Below are positions 1-8,999 of a DNA stretch of 49,700 bases, one piece after another. The position numbers and the translations under genes are program-made. The stretch comes from Bacillota bacterium (GTDB taxonomy: Bacteria; Bacillota; Clostridia; Acetivibrionales; DUMC01), in NCBI GenBank assembly GCA_013314855.1, contig JABUEW010000014.1, forward strand, positions 1-49,700. The letters are read 5' to 3'. Positions within the stretch are counted from its first letter, which is position 1, and each line of letters starts with the position of its first letter. Under the pieces are notes generated by a model. That model did no database searches, was not told where the DNA came from, and saw only the letters and a list, made by a program, of their open reading frames with translations.

Positions 1-125
1 TGAGCAAAATAATTACATTGATGTGCTATTAAATTTTATTCAAAATTATTTTGCGAGTTTGATTTGCCCCGAAGTGAATTTACAGGCTCTAGAGGCCTGG
101 AGCACCGTTTCTGGAATATAATGGG

Positions 126-827
126 TCATGGGAAGAAAATGCGCCCTTTCTCCCAGGGAAGATGAATCATTTTTTCCATATAGAGAATATCCCCTGTAAT
201 ACCAGCATATTCCAGGCTTTCTGTATCTTTAAATAATGTAGACAATATACTTGTAAACATAACAGGTACGCCCAACTTAAGGGCAGCCTTCTCAATAACT
301 TCCTTACTTTCCAACAGGTCATAGACGGTTGTAGCTCCCAGCAAATTAGTGTTATTTACAATCCCCTTTATCTTTAAACCTGAACTTTTTTCTATAGCAA
401 AAAACATTTCTTCAATTTTTTCAACTGTATTTGTCATAAGTCTTTTTATGTTCACAACAAAAAAATGCCCATAATCCTCCTGCAAAATCTCTTCTTTATA
501 TCTGGATAGGGCTGTAGCGCCCAGGTCATCACCACCCACGTCAAAAACAACTCTATAATCTTTATTTTCCAATAATGTATTTATTTCCGGAGGTAGTGCA
601 GGCACATCCACATTCGTATTTGCATAGGCAGGAGCAATCACCCATACTCCCTTGTTTTCTAAATACTCTTTTACATCCATTGTCCGAAAATATGGATTTA
701 CTATATCAAAATCTACTATGGCCGTTCTATTACTCATCTCCGATAATTTTAAAGCATAGTTTACCGCAACTTCAGTTTTCCCGCTGCCAAAATGGCCTGT
801 AAAAATATTTATCCGTTTTGAAAACAT
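126..827 (-). CDS. P-loop ATPase-like protein of unknown role
   Basis: A 233-residue protein opening with a clear Walker A loop (GHFGSGKTE, residues about 11-19), followed by a segment resembling the switch regions of MinD/CobQ-type ATPases (VDFDIVNPYFRT) and a possible Walker B-like stretch (YRVVFDVGGDD). No membrane segment or metal motif is visible. The ATG start is supported by AAGGAGA about 8 nt upstream, and the start overlaps the end of the upstream ThiF-family gene by 19 nt, so the two are probably translationally coupled. In other anaerobes similar proteins sit near 2-oxoacid:ferredoxin oxidoreductase genes, but the downstream neighbour lies outside the window. Nucleotide binding is well supported; the substrate and role are unknown. 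Confidence 0.85.
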   Translation of the reverse strand: MFSKRINIFTGHFGSGKTEVAVNYALKLSEMSNRTAIVDFDIVNPYFRTMDVKEYLENKGVWVIAPAYANTNVDVPALPPEINTLLENKDYRVVFDVGGDDLGATALSRYKEEILQEDYGHFFVVNIKRLMTNTVEKIEEMFFAIEKSSGLKIKGIVNNTNLLGATTVYDLLESKEVIEKAALKLGVPVMFTSILSTLFKDTESLEYAGITGDILYMEKMIHLPWEKGRIFFP

Positions 828-1531
828 ATAAGCATCTCCTTTATTAAGTCTTTTACAACTTCCCCAGCAATTATAAGTCCGGCAACTGAAGGTACAAAAG
901 AAATACTCCCAGGAACTTTCCTTGCATTAGTGCCATTATCCGTCACTTTTATTGGCTTTTCCGTAGAATAAACCACCTTCAGAGATTCAATCCCCCTTTT
1001 TTTAAGCTCTCTTCTCATAATTCTGGCGAAGGGACATACTGAAGTACTGTATATATCGGATACGGCAAACTTAGACGGATCCAGCTTATTTCCAGCACCC
1101 ATACTGCTAATTATAGGTATTCCCATTTTTTTGGCTGTTACTATAAGTTCTACTTTGCTAGGTATAGTGTCTATTGCATCGACAATGTAGCTATAATCAC
1201 TTTGTATCATCTCATGAGCATTAATCCCGGTAAAAAACTTTTGATAAGCATACACTTGGGCCATAGGGTTTATATCCAGTATTCTTTCCTTCATTACTTC
1301 AACCTTTGGTCTTCCTATAGTACTCATTGTCGAATGTATTTGTCTGTTAATATTTGTTATGTCTACACAATCACTATCAATAAGTAGTATAGAACCCACA
1401 CCTGCCCTTACAAGCCCCTCAACAGCAAAAGAACCTACACCACCTATTCCAAATACTGCTACTTTGCTTTGTTTAAGTTTTTTCAGTCCTTCTTTTCCTA
1501 TCAACATTTCTGTCCTTGAAAACTGATGCAT
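809..1531 (-). CDS. tcdA: ThiF/E1-like enzyme, tRNA threonylcarbamoyladenosine dehydratase (TcdA-like)
   Basis: The N-terminal half is an E1/ThiF adenylation domain with the nucleotide-binding loop GIGGVGS (residues about 29-35), the acidic LIDSDCVD segment and the NRQ motif (NINRQIHS) that contacts ATP. The later SVCPFARIMRRELKK stretch is typical of the TcdA/CsdL branch, which cyclises N6-threonylcarbamoyladenosine at tRNA position 37. Length (about 240 aa) fits the family. A GTG nine bases upstream is also open, but ATG at 1531 is preferred because GAGGAG lies about 8 nt before it. It is co-directional with, and overlaps, the P-loop ATPase gene downstream. ThiF-like enzymes have several substrates, so the tRNA role is family inference. 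Confidence 0.85.
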   Translation of the reverse strand: MHQFSRTEMLIGKEGLKKLKQSKVAVFGIGGVGSFAVEGLVRAGVGSILLIDSDCVDITNINRQIHSTMSTIGRPKVEVMKERILDINPMAQVYAYQKFFTGINAHEMIQSDYSYIVDAIDTIPSKVELIVTAKKMGIPIISSMGAGNKLDPSKFAVSDIYSTSVCPFARIMRRELKKRGIESLKVVYSTEKPIKVTDNGTNARKVPGSISFVPSVAGLIIAGEVVKDLIKEMLICFQNG

Positions 1532-1636
1532 ACATTTCACTCCTCATATTAAAATATACATTAAAACACATATTACTACAACTCATATTTCAATAACACA
1601 TCAACAAATTTATTATGTAAAAAATTTCTTTACGTA

Positions 1637-1664
1637 TTGACTTAACGTATCATTTTGTGATAAC
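1637..1664 (+). promoter_or_regulatory. Putative sigma-A promoter for the decarboxylase gamma/beta pair
   Basis: TTGACT at 1637-1642 and an extended -10 (TGT then GATAAC, 1656-1664) are separated by 16 bp, about 50 bp upstream of the strong AAGGAGGT ribosome site of the first gene. Called from consensus resemblance only. Confidence 0.5.
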
Positions 1665-1716
1665 TTTAACATAATGGGTAAGTTTGTGTTTTGATAACAA
1701 ATAAGGAGGTGCAAGT

Positions 1717-2103
1717 GTGGAACTAGCGTTAACAGTAACATTTGTTGGATTATTTGTTGTTTTTACAGCTTTGATTATATTGGCGTTTATGATATTTTTT
1801 ACCAGCAAAGTATTCGCCTTAAAAATTTCAAATAATAGAATAGTTGCTAATAATTCAAAAGCCCAAGACATACTCCATCCGACAAATATTAAAAAAGATA
1901 CCGTAGCTGCCGAGAAGGATAATGCCGTAGTTGTCGAGAAAGATGAAAGTGAACTCATTGCTGTATTAACTGCAGCAGTAATGGCAAGTATGAAGCAAGC
2001 TCCAGATTTTAAGGTTAAAATTAAATCTTTCAAAAGAATATGTAATGATTCACCTGCCTGGAGTTCTGCAGGGTTAGCTGAACAAATCAGCAGCCGTATT
2101 TAA
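1717..2103 (+). CDS. OadG-like sodium pump decarboxylase gamma subunit
   Basis: A 128-residue protein with one strongly hydrophobic N-terminal segment (about residues 3-30) followed by a charged, alanine- and lysine-rich cytoplasmic tail. This is the layout of gamma subunits (OadG/MmdD type) that anchor biotin-dependent sodium-translocating decarboxylases. The GTG start has a perfect AAGGAGGT upstream. It lies 53 bp before the beta subunit gene in the same direction. Its C-terminal stretch (SFKRICNDSPAWSSAGLAEQ) resembles the conserved tail seen in many clostridial gamma-like proteins. Sequence conservation in this family is low, so the call rests on topology and on the neighbouring beta subunit. 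Confidence 0.7.
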   Translation: MELALTVTFVGLFVVFTALIILAFMIFFTSKVFALKISNNRIVANNSKAQDILHPTNIKKDTVAAEKDNAVVVEKDESELIAVLTAAVMASMKQAPDFKVKIKSFKRICNDSPAWSSAGLAEQISSRI

Positions 2104-2156
2104 AAGTCAATAATTTATAATTTATAATTTAATCTATCTAAAAAGAAGGATGGAAT

Positions 2157-3293
2157 TTGAATATGTTTTCGGAATTTACTAATACTATAAGTGAGCTTTT
2201 AAATAATTCAGGTTTTATCCAGGGTGACTGGAAGCAATTTTTAATGATACTGATTGCCTGTGTTTTAATATATTTGGCGATTGTCAAAAAGTATGAGCCT
2301 CTTTTGCTTCTTCCTATATCTTTTGGTATGCTCATTGCTAATATTCCCATGGCAAATCTTAGCTCCTATGATGAGGGAGGTTTGATATATTACCTGTACC
2401 AAGGTGTAAAACTAGGCATATACCCTCCGTTGATTTTCCTTGGTATTGGTGCCATGACAGATTTTGGACCATTGATTGCAAATCCAAAAAGTCTTTTACT
2501 TGGAGCAGCAGCTCAACTCGGAATATTTACAACATTTATAGGTGCATTAATTCTTGGGTATACGCCACAACAGGCAGGCGCCATAGGTATAATAGGCGGT
2601 GCGGATGGCCCCACTGCTATATTTGTAGCAAGCAAACTGGCTCCCGATATGCTGGGTGCCATAGCAATAGCCGCTTATTCATATATGGCCCTTGTACCTA
2701 TAATTCAACCACCAATAATGAAACTTCTTACTACCAAAAAGGAACGCAGCGTAGTAATGAGTCAATTGCGGCCAGTTTCCAAACTTGAAAAAGTGGTTTT
2801 CCCAATTATAGTTACTATTCTGGTTTCATTGTTCATACCTAATGCAGCCCCCCTTGTAGGTATGCTCATGCTTGGAAATCTCTTTAGAGAAAGCGGTGTT
2901 GTTGAAAGGCTAAACAAAACTGCTCAAAATGAATTGATTAATATCATTACCATATTCCTTGGAGTTTCGGTAGGTGCTACAGCAACTGCAGATAGATTTC
3001 TTAATAAAGAGACCATTGGTATAGTAGTGTTAGGTCTTGCTGCATTTTCATTAGGTACAGCCGGAGGAGTATTATTTGGAAAAATCATGTACTGGGCAAC
3101 AGGCGGAAAAGTAAATCCTTTAATTGGTTCTGCGGGTGTCTCTGCCGTGCCTATGGCAGCGAGGGTATCTCAGAAGGTAGGTCAAGAGGCAAATCCAAGT
3201 AACTTCCTTCTTATGCATGCCATGGGACCAAATGTAGCAGGTGTTATAGGTTCAGCAGTAGCGGCAGGGATACTATTGAGTATATTGGGTTAA
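2157..3293 (+). CDS. oadB: Sodium ion-translocating decarboxylase beta subunit
   Basis: A 378-residue polytopic membrane protein of the OadB/MmdB/GcdB family, the subunit that couples carboxybiotin decarboxylation to outward Na+ transport. The diagnostic [20 protein letters not shown] motif is present (about residues 142-161), and the C-terminal [14 protein letters not shown] and [15 protein letters not shown] segments are also family-typical. The TTG start at 2157 is 6 nt after AAGGA; an ATG two codons later (2163) is the alternative. Neither a carboxyltransferase alpha subunit nor a biotin-carrier gene is nearby, so the substrate (oxaloacetate, methylmalonyl-CoA or glutaconyl-CoA) cannot be assigned. 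Confidence 0.95.
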   Translation: MNMFSEFTNTISELLNNSGFIQGDWKQFLMILIACVLIYLAIVKKYEPLLLLPISFGMLIANIPMANLSSYDEGGLIYYLYQGVKLGIYPPLIFLGIGAMTDFGPLIANPKSLLLGAAAQLGIFTTFIGALILGYTPQQAGAIGIIGGADGPTAIFVASKLAPDMLGAIAIAAYSYMALVPIIQPPIMKLLTTKKERSVVMSQLRPVSKLEKVVFPIIVTILVSLFIPNAAPLVGMLMLGNLFRESGVVERLNKTAQNELINIITIFLGVSVGATATADRFLNKETIGIVVLGLAAFSLGTAGGVLFGKIMYWATGGKVNPLIGSAGVSAVPMAARVSQKVGQEANPSNFLLMHAMGPNVAGVIGSAVAAGILLSILG

Positions 3294-3313
3294 ATTGAAA
3301 TCAACACTGTTAA

Positions 3314-3350
3314 AAGTACCCGTCTTTTCAAAAACGGGTACTTCTCTTTT
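3314..3350. terminator. Bidirectional intrinsic terminator between oadB and fur
   Basis: A perfect 10-bp inverted repeat (AAGTACCCGT at 3314-3323, ACGGGTACTT at 3334-3343) with a 10-nt loop. It is followed by CTCTTTTAC on the plus strand and TTTTAACAG on the minus strand, so it can serve both convergent genes. Confidence 0.85.
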
Positions 3351-3405
3351 ACTTCTGTCGTCTTTCAGCCGAAACTATAACCTCTACAATTTATTGCAGG
3401 CGTGG

Positions 3406-3864
3406 TTAAGAGTTTCTGTTTCCATTGGATTTTAAACATTCTTTACAGTAACCGTAAAACTTTACGCTATGGTTTTTTACCAGAAATTCATTTTCTTTTA
3501 AAATCTGTTCTTCCAGCAACTCCAGAAGGTCATACTTTACTTCAGAAATAGAACCGCATTTTACGCAAATTAGATGGTGATGTAGATGATCTTCTTCACT
3601 TTTATTAAGTTCATATCTACCTTTTCCATCATCCAGGTCAATTTTATGCACAAACCCCATATCTTCCAAGAGCATAAGAGTCCTATAAACTGTTGCTACT
3701 CCAATTTCAGGTGTATTAATCTTGACAAGGCCATATATTTCCTCAGGACTTAAATGTTTTCCTTCATTTTGAATAATAATATCCAGTACAGCTTTTCTCT
3801 GGGCAGTAAATCTCAATCCCCTGGCCCTTAATTCATCTTCAAATATAACATTCATATCTATCAT
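3406..3864 (-). CDS. Fur-family metal/peroxide-responsive transcriptional regulator
   Basis: A 152-residue Fur-superfamily repressor. An N-terminal winged helix (LRFTAQRKAVLDII, then GVATVYRTLMLLEDMG as recognition region) precedes a dimerisation domain with the metal-ligand cluster HLHHHLICVKCG and the second zinc pair CKEC near the C-terminus, so the structural Cys4 zinc site is complete. The ATG at 3864 is chosen because AGGAG lies 8 nt upstream; a GTG three codons earlier would overlap that ribosome site. Fur, Zur and PerR cannot be told apart confidently here. The HLHHH arrangement and the D/E-rich surroundings fit Fur or PerR. Confidence 0.9.
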   Translation of the reverse strand: MIDMNVIFEDELRARGLRFTAQRKAVLDIIIQNEGKHLSPEEIYGLVKINTPEIGVATVYRTLMLLEDMGFVHKIDLDDGKGRYELNKSEEDHLHHHLICVKCGSISEVKYDLLELLEEQILKENEFLVKNHSVKFYGYCKECLKSNGNRNS

Positions 3865-4023
3865 TAAACGCACTCCTTAAAACTTACATAAACACCATAC
3901 TCATTACAAATTATCCTATCCGGAATATAAATACCACAATAACATTATAATCAATTATTTTACATTTTGCAAATTATTCTGTGATGGTAAGGAAAGCAGT
4001 GCTTAAAGAGTTGAAATTTTCAC

Positions 4024-4053
4024 TTTACCAAATCAATATGATTCTGCTATAAT
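4024..4053 (+). promoter_or_regulatory. Sigma-A promoter upstream of apgM
   Basis: TTTACC at 4024-4029, an 18-bp spacer, then a consensus TATAAT at 4048-4053 preceded by TGC (extended -10). The start codon of apgM lies 37 bp downstream. Confidence 0.7.
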
Positions 4054-4089
4054 AGGAGAAGTTGAAAAAATGAAAAAAGGATTGATTTT

Positions 4090-5310
4090 ATGAAATATAT
4101 AGTAATTCTTGGGGATGGAATGGCAGATTATCCTATATCCCAACTAGGAGACAAAACCCCCTTACAATACGCAAAAAAGCCGAATATAGATATTCTTGCT
4201 TCTAAGGGCATTGTTGGTTTGGTTAAAACTATACCGGATACTTTGCCTGCGGGAAGTGATGTGGCAAATTTATCGGTAATGGGATACAACCCGGAAATAT
4301 ACTATACAGGAAGATCACCCCTTGAAGCCATAAGTATGGGAGTAGACCTTGATACAAAAGATTTGGCTTTCAGGTGTAATCTGGTAACCCTGTCTAATGA
4401 GGAAAACTATACTGATAAGATAATGGTTGATTATAGTTCAGATGAAATATCCTCTGAAGAAGCTACAGAAATTATTAATGAAATCAACCGACATTTTAAG
4501 TCTCCGGAAATAGTTTTTTACCCGGGGATAAGTTATCGTCATTGTATGGTTTGGAAAAATGCTCCGGAAGGGTTTGATCTTACTCCTCCCCATGACATTC
4601 TGGGGAAAAATATTGCACCCTTTGTCCCTAAAGGCAAAAATGGTTCAGTCCTGCTTAATATGATGGTAGAGAGCTATAACATATTAAAAAATCACTATAT
4701 AAACAAAAATAGAGTTAATAGGGGTTTAAGACCCGCCAACTCCATATGGCTATGGGGAGAAGGTAAAAAACCATCTATTCCAACTTTTTTTGAAAAGTAT
4801 AATCTGGAAGGTTCAGTGATATCTGCGGTAGACCTTGTTAAAGGATTGGGTATATGCATGGGTCTTAAAGCTGTCCATGTAAAAGGGGCTACCGGTAACA
4901 TTCACTCCAATTTCAGGGGTAAGGCAGATGCTGCCCTTGAAGAGCTTGAATCGGGCCGTGATTTTGTTTACATTCATGTTGAAGCACCGGATGAATGTGG
5001 TCATAGGTATGAAATTTACAATAAAGTAAAATCTATTGAATTAATTGATGAGCATATAGTGGGAAGGCTACTTGGGGGATTAAGGTATTTTGGCCATTAC
5101 AGGATACTTATTCTTCCCGACCATCCAACACCGCTATCCTTAAGGACTCATACATCTGACCCTGTACCCTTCATAATATATGACAGCAGTTATGGAAAAT
5201 CCTCTGGCGTCCAGAGTTATGATGAATTTCAGGCAAAAAATACAGGTATTTTTATAGAAGCCGGTTATAAATTGATGGATTATTTTATAGAAGGAAGGTT
5301 ACTCAAATGA
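4090..5310 (+). CDS. apgM: Cofactor-independent phosphoglycerate mutase, ApgM type
   Basis: A 406-residue alkaline-phosphatase-fold mutase interconverting 3- and 2-phosphoglycerate (or acting on homoserine phosphate in some lineages). It starts with the metal-binding GDGMAD (residues 8-13), has the PAGSDVANLSVMGYNP nucleophile region and the later metal ligands HVEAPDECGH and LPDHPTP. Length matches the archaeal-type aPGAM family. The start has AAAGG upstream. A seven-codon frame beginning with ATG at 4070 ends by overlapping this start and might couple initiation. The stop overlaps the ychF start (ATGA), so the two form an operon. Confidence 0.93.
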   Translation: MKYIVILGDGMADYPISQLGDKTPLQYAKKPNIDILASKGIVGLVKTIPDTLPAGSDVANLSVMGYNPEIYYTGRSPLEAISMGVDLDTKDLAFRCNLVTLSNEENYTDKIMVDYSSDEISSEEATEIINEINRHFKSPEIVFYPGISYRHCMVWKNAPEGFDLTPPHDILGKNIAPFVPKGKNGSVLLNMMVESYNILKNHYINKNRVNRGLRPANSIWLWGEGKKPSIPTFFEKYNLEGSVISAVDLVKGLGICMGLKAVHVKGATGNIHSNFRGKADAALEELESGRDFVYIHVEAPDECGHRYEIYNKVKSIELIDEHIVGRLLGGLRYFGHYRILILPDHPTPLSLRTHTSDPVPFIIYDSSYGKSSGVQSYDEFQAKNTGIFIEAGYKLMDYFIEGRLLK

Positions 5311-6401
5311 AGCTAGGTATTGTAGGTTTGCCAAACGTAGGAAAAAGCACATTGTTTAATGCATTGACTAAAGCAGGTGCAGAGAGCGCTAATTACCCTT
5401 TCTGCACTATCGAACCCAATGTTGGCATTGTCCCGGTCCCTGACGAAAGGCTAAACGTCCTCGGAAAAATGAGTAACTCAGAGAAAATAGTCCCTGCCAC
5501 AATAGAGTTTATTGATATTGCAGGTTTGGTTAAAGGTGCTAGTAAAGGCGAAGGGCTGGGAAACAAGTTTCTATCCCATATCCGGGAAGTTGATGCTATT
5601 GTTCATGTAGTACGCTGCTTTGAAGACAGTAACATAGTCCATGTAAACGGGTCTATAAATCCTCCAAGGGATATGGAAACCGTCAACCTGGAACTCATAT
5701 TTTCAGACCTTGAGTCTATAGAAAAGAAAATAGACAAAACCCAAAAAATGCTTAAATCAAGTGACAAAAGATACAAGATTGAGCTTAATATATATGAAAG
5801 AATAAAAGATAACTTGGAAAAAGGAATGCCTGTAAGGGCCTTGACATTTGACAAAGAAGAATTACCTCTAGTAAAACAGTTGTCTCTTCTTACAAGTAAA
5901 CCTATAATATATGCAGCTAATGTATCTGAAGAAAGCATAAAAGCTATTGATAGTAATGCTTACTATCTTCAACTGAAAGAGGCTGCAATTAAAGAATCCT
6001 CTGAAGTTATAGTTATATGTGCCAGAATTGAAGAAGAGATTGCCCGACTTGATGATAAAGAGAAGAGGGAGTTTTTAAACCTTCTGGGCCTTGAAGAAAC
6101 AGGACTTGATAAACTTATCAAGGCAAGTTACAGATTATTAGGATTAATAAGCTTTCTTACAACCGGACCCAAAGAATCCAGAGCGTGGACAATTGTAAAA
6201 GGGACAAAAGCCCCTCACGCTGCAGGTAAAATTCACAGTGACTTCGAAAGGGGCTTTATTCGGGCAGAAGTAATATCTTATGAAGAATTGGTCAAATGCG
6301 GCTCATATACTGCTGCTCGGGAAAAAGGCCTTATACGTTCGGAAGGAAAAGATTACATTATCCAGGACGGCGATGTGGTATTATTCAGGTTTAATGTTTA
6401 G
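5307..6401 (+). CDS. ychF: Redox-regulated ribosome-binding ATPase YchF
   Basis: A 364-residue Obg-related P-loop protein. G1 (GLPNVGKSTLFNALT) is at residues 6-20, G3 (DIAGLVKGASKGEGLGNKF) near 70, and the G4 position reads NVSEE rather than NKxD, the YchF signature that switches preference from GTP to ATP. The C-terminal TGS-like domain contains the conserved KAPHAAGKIHSDFERGFIRA. It overlaps apgM by 4 nt upstream. Its stop codon overlaps the stop of the convergent cheW gene, leaving no room for a separate terminator. Confidence 0.97.
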   Translation: MKLGIVGLPNVGKSTLFNALTKAGAESANYPFCTIEPNVGIVPVPDERLNVLGKMSNSEKIVPATIEFIDIAGLVKGASKGEGLGNKFLSHIREVDAIVHVVRCFEDSNIVHVNGSINPPRDMETVNLELIFSDLESIEKKIDKTQKMLKSSDKRYKIELNIYERIKDNLEKGMPVRALTFDKEELPLVKQLSLLTSKPIIYAANVSEESIKAIDSNAYYLQLKEAAIKESSEVIVICARIEEEIARLDDKEKREFLNLLGLEETGLDKLIKASYRLLGLISFLTTGPKESRAWTIVKGTKAPHAAGKIHSDFERGFIRAEVISYEELVKCGSYTAAREKGLIRSEGKDYIIQDGDVVLFRFNV

Positions 6402-6859
6402 GTGCCTGATAATGACCTCAACGCCTCCTCAGGGAGTACACTTTCTAAATGAATTATGGGAAAAAGCAATTCACCGTCTATTGCAAATTTTTTTATACAG
6501 GCATTCTCCGGAGTAGTAATTATCCTTGGGGTATCCTGTATAGCTTTACCCTTTAATCTCAATATTCTAGAAACATTATTTACAGCGAAACCCACAAGGA
6601 TTTTATTAGCTCTTGCCAGTATAATTTTAGGATCATCAGGTACGGTTGTTCCTTCTAACCCCAGGTACTTTCCTAAATTCACAACCGGGATCATATTGCC
6701 CCGAACATTGGTATACCCTTCCATATAAGGCATTTTGTTTTCACTATTCCCGTATTCCCCTTGTAATATGCTATACTCAACAACCTCTTCAACCTCTTCA
6801 GCACTTGCCCCAAAAGGTAAGCCATCTAGAGAAAATACGACAATTTGGGCTTCATTCAT
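6398..6859 (-). CDS. CheW-like chemotaxis coupling protein
   Basis: A single CheW domain (about 153 aa): FSLDGLPFGASAEEVEEVVEY, then RGNMIPVVNLGKYLGL, the standard beta-barrel core that links chemoreceptors to CheA. No other chemotaxis gene is in the window, so it is an orphan copy; its receptor or partner cannot be named. An upstream in-frame ATG exists, but ATG at 6859 is favoured by GAGGGGAG 7 nt before it. It has its own promoter (6896-6924). Confidence 0.85.
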   Translation of the reverse strand: MNEAQIVVFSLDGLPFGASAEEVEEVVEYSILQGEYGNSENKMPYMEGYTNVRGNMIPVVNLGKYLGLEGTTVPDDPKIILARANKILVGFAVNNVSRILRLKGKAIQDTPRIITTPENACIKKFAIDGELLFPIIHLESVLPEEALRSLSGT

Positions 6860-6895
6860 ACTAAAAACTCCCCTCATCAACAAAGTTCTTCATTG

Positions 6896-6924
6896 ATTAT
6901 AGCATACTTTACTATATTTTACAA
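6896..6924 (-). promoter_or_regulatory. Promoter for the cheW-like gene
   Basis: Read on the minus strand: TTGTAA, 17-bp spacer, TATAAT with an upstream TGC (extended -10). It fills the gap just after the stop codon of the oxidoreductase gene, implying separate transcription of the CheW gene. Confidence 0.65.
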
Positions 6925-8037
6925 TTATTTAATGGATGCTTGTATTCTTTCCTGAAGTTTTTTATAAAACAAGTCTTCGTCAACAGGTATCTCCACCCAG
7001 TCATCCATCCAGGTTGATAAATATATTGCATTGGATATCTCAAGCCCATTTATTCCTTCTACACCGGGTGCCAGCAGTGGTGTTCCATTTAGGATTGAGT
7101 TAACCCAATTGGAGGTTATCCCTACATGACCTGTTGTAGAACCACTGACAGGTATTTCACATTTCCAACATTCCGGACTGCCAAACATCCCCTTAAAATC
7201 AGCATTATATTGCCTTTCGGAATATCTTAAACGCCAGAATATAATTTTATTATCTTCTACCACGATCTTTCCTCTATCTCCGGTTATTTCCAGGCGATCT
7301 GTCCCAGGAGCTTCTCCTGTGCTTGTAATAAATACTCCGGTAGCACCATTTTTATATTCAACATAAGCTGTTACATCATCTTCAACCTCAATATCGTGGT
7401 ATTTACCAAAATGGCAAAAACCACGTACCTTCACGGGCATACCGCATATCCACTGCCAAAGGTCCAGCTGATGCGGAGCCTGATTAAGAAGCACACCCCC
7501 GCCTTCTCCTTCCCATGTGCCCCGCCATCCTCCTGAATTATAATAATTCTGTGTGCGATACCATGTGGTTATTATCCAATTTGTCCTTTTAATCTCTCCC
7601 AACTCTCCATTTAACAATAAATCTCTTACCTTTTGGTATAATGGGTTTGTACGGTTATTATACATAATACCGAATACTTTACCGCTTTTTTCCGCCGCTT
7701 CATTCATTTCCTTCACCTGCTTTGTATAGACTCCTGCAGGTTTTTCTATCAAGACATGTAAACCGTGTTGAAATGCCTTAATTGCAAATTCAGGGTGTGT
7801 ATAATGGGCAGTGGCAATTAAAACTGCATCAACAGGAGCGTTGGCAAAAAACAAGTCGGTATTATCAAATCTTCGTACCTTATCTCCAAATTCTTCCTTT
7901 GCCAGTTCAAGCCGGGATTGGTTGATGTCACATACCGCACTCAATTCACCCCCCGGCACCGTGCCCTTGAATATGTATTTTGCGTGATTAAAACCCATAT
8001 TACCCAATCCAATAACTCCGATCCTAACTTTTTTCAT
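6925..8037 (-). CDS. Gfo/Idh/MocA family NAD(P)-dependent oxidoreductase
   Basis: A 370-residue sugar or cyclitol dehydrogenase. The N-terminal Rossmann fold carries GVIGLGNMGFNHAKY (residues about 7-21) and the family's EKPAG motif (about residue 97), whose lysine is the catalytic base. The C-terminal alpha/beta sheet domain includes GGGVLLNQAPHQLDLWQW, placing the conserved D and H of the active site. A GGAGGG ribosome site precedes the ATG. It is third in an operon behind two sugar phosphate isomerase/epimerase genes, a pairing typical of inositol or 3-keto-glycoside catabolism. The exact substrate is not readable. Confidence 0.92.
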   Translation of the reverse strand: MKKVRIGVIGLGNMGFNHAKYIFKGTVPGGELSAVCDINQSRLELAKEEFGDKVRRFDNTDLFFANAPVDAVLIATAHYTHPEFAIKAFQHGLHVLIEKPAGVYTKQVKEMNEAAEKSGKVFGIMYNNRTNPLYQKVRDLLLNGELGEIKRTNWIITTWYRTQNYYNSGGWRGTWEGEGGGVLLNQAPHQLDLWQWICGMPVKVRGFCHFGKYHDIEVEDDVTAYVEYKNGATGVFITSTGEAPGTDRLEITGDRGKIVVEDNKIIFWRLRYSERQYNADFKGMFGSPECWKCEIPVSGSTTGHVGITSNWVNSILNGTPLLAPGVEGINGLEISNAIYLSTWMDDWVEIPVDEDLFYKKLQERIQASIK

Positions 8038-8057
8038 ATCAAACCCTCCATGTAATG

Positions 8058-8915
8058 TTAACTTTGTATTTCTGCAATAATCTTCTTTAAAGCATGTACA
8101 GCGATAGCAAACTGCTTTGGGCCCCCCTCAGGCAGGTCATTTATCTTTGAATGGAGTTCAAGCTCGGTAAAACCACGGAAAGAGCCCAAATGGGGTTCTA
8201 AAGATAAGAAACCTTCAAATCCGCCGTTATACAAGTCCTGTAAAATATCTTTAACTTTACCGTCACCATAACCCGACGGCACAACCTGTTTGTCCTTTGC
8301 TACCGCATCCTTTATATGCAAATAGGCAATATAACCTTTTAGTAACCTATATGCATGAGGATAAGTTTCAACATCACACTGTACAAAATTGGCAGGGTCA
8401 AATACTGCCTTCATATAATCACAATCCATAGTCTTAAGCAAATCAAGACATCGTTCGGCGGTATCTCCGTAAATATCTTTTTCATTTTCATGAAGAAGTG
8501 TTATGTCATAACCTTCTGCTGCCTTTATAAACTTTTCCCACCTTCTCATAACTTCATCTCTATATAAAGCAGGATCCTCGCCTTTGGGTATATAGAAACT
8601 GAACATCCTGATATATTTGGTTTCAAGGATACATGCAATCTCCAGCGTGTGTTTAAAAAGCTCCAAATGTGGTTTGAAATCATCAGTAACCATTATTTTA
8701 CCTATTGGAGAACCTACAGCAGATATTTTAAAACCTTTATCATCAAGCTCACTTTTAATCTCTTTCACCTCATCAAGAGAATGCCGTACCAAGTTTTTCC
8801 CGTTAACCCCCCTCATTTCAATATATTTTATATCATGTTGCTCCAAAACATCCATCTGTGTTGTAAGATTAGCATCTATCTCATCTGCAAAAGCACTTAA
8901 AATAAATTTACCCAT
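8058..8915 (-). CDS. Sugar phosphate isomerase/epimerase (xylose isomerase-like TIM barrel)
   Basis: A 285-residue IolE/IolI/Hps-like TIM barrel (AP endonuclease 2 superfamily). Typical features are the IKYIEMRGVNGKN strand, the metal-binding glutamate in LLHENEKDIYGD, AVFDPANFVQ with a ligand aspartate, and YLHIKDA with a ligand histidine. GGGAGGT lies 12 nt upstream. It is followed within 20 bp by the Gfo/Idh/MocA oxidoreductase and is probably co-transcribed. The sugar cannot be assigned from sequence alone. Confidence 0.9.
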   Translation of the reverse strand: MGKFILSAFADEIDANLTTQMDVLEQHDIKYIEMRGVNGKNLVRHSLDEVKEIKSELDDKGFKISAVGSPIGKIMVTDDFKPHLELFKHTLEIACILETKYIRMFSFYIPKGEDPALYRDEVMRRWEKFIKAAEGYDITLLHENEKDIYGDTAERCLDLLKTMDCDYMKAVFDPANFVQCDVETYPHAYRLLKGYIAYLHIKDAVAKDKQVVPSGYGDGKVKDILQDLYNGGFEGFLSLEPHLGSFRGFTELELHSKINDLPEGGPKQFAIAVHALKKIIAEIQS

Positions 8916-8999
8916 ATATACTCATTACCTCCCTTTTTTATTCTAACGGCATGTATCCCCGTGCCGCCAAAACTTCGCACCATTTGCCCCATATCCAGG

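Noticed and set aside
1-125. Possible gene end or start at the left edge
   Set aside because: No convincing coding frame or ribosome site; an imperfect hairpin near 81-101 lacks a T-run.
1650-2033. A 127-codon open frame on the minus strand opposite the gamma subunit gene
   Set aside because: It is the antisense shadow of the OadG-like gene, which has a perfect ribosome site and a recognisable neighbour; the antisense product has no ribosome site or family features.
3945-3962. Possible PerR/Fur box (TTATAAT..ATTATTT) upstream of the fur-family gene
   Set aside because: Only five of seven arm positions pair and the region is A/T-rich throughout, so a chance match is likely.
4070-4093. Seven-codon frame overlapping the apgM start
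   Set aside because: Too short and A-rich to call a leader peptide; mentioned only as possible coupling.
8947-8966. CGGCATG...CGTGCCG hairpin between the two isomerase genes
   Set aside because: On the transcribed (minus) strand it contains a mismatch and has no T-run; not supportable as a terminator.
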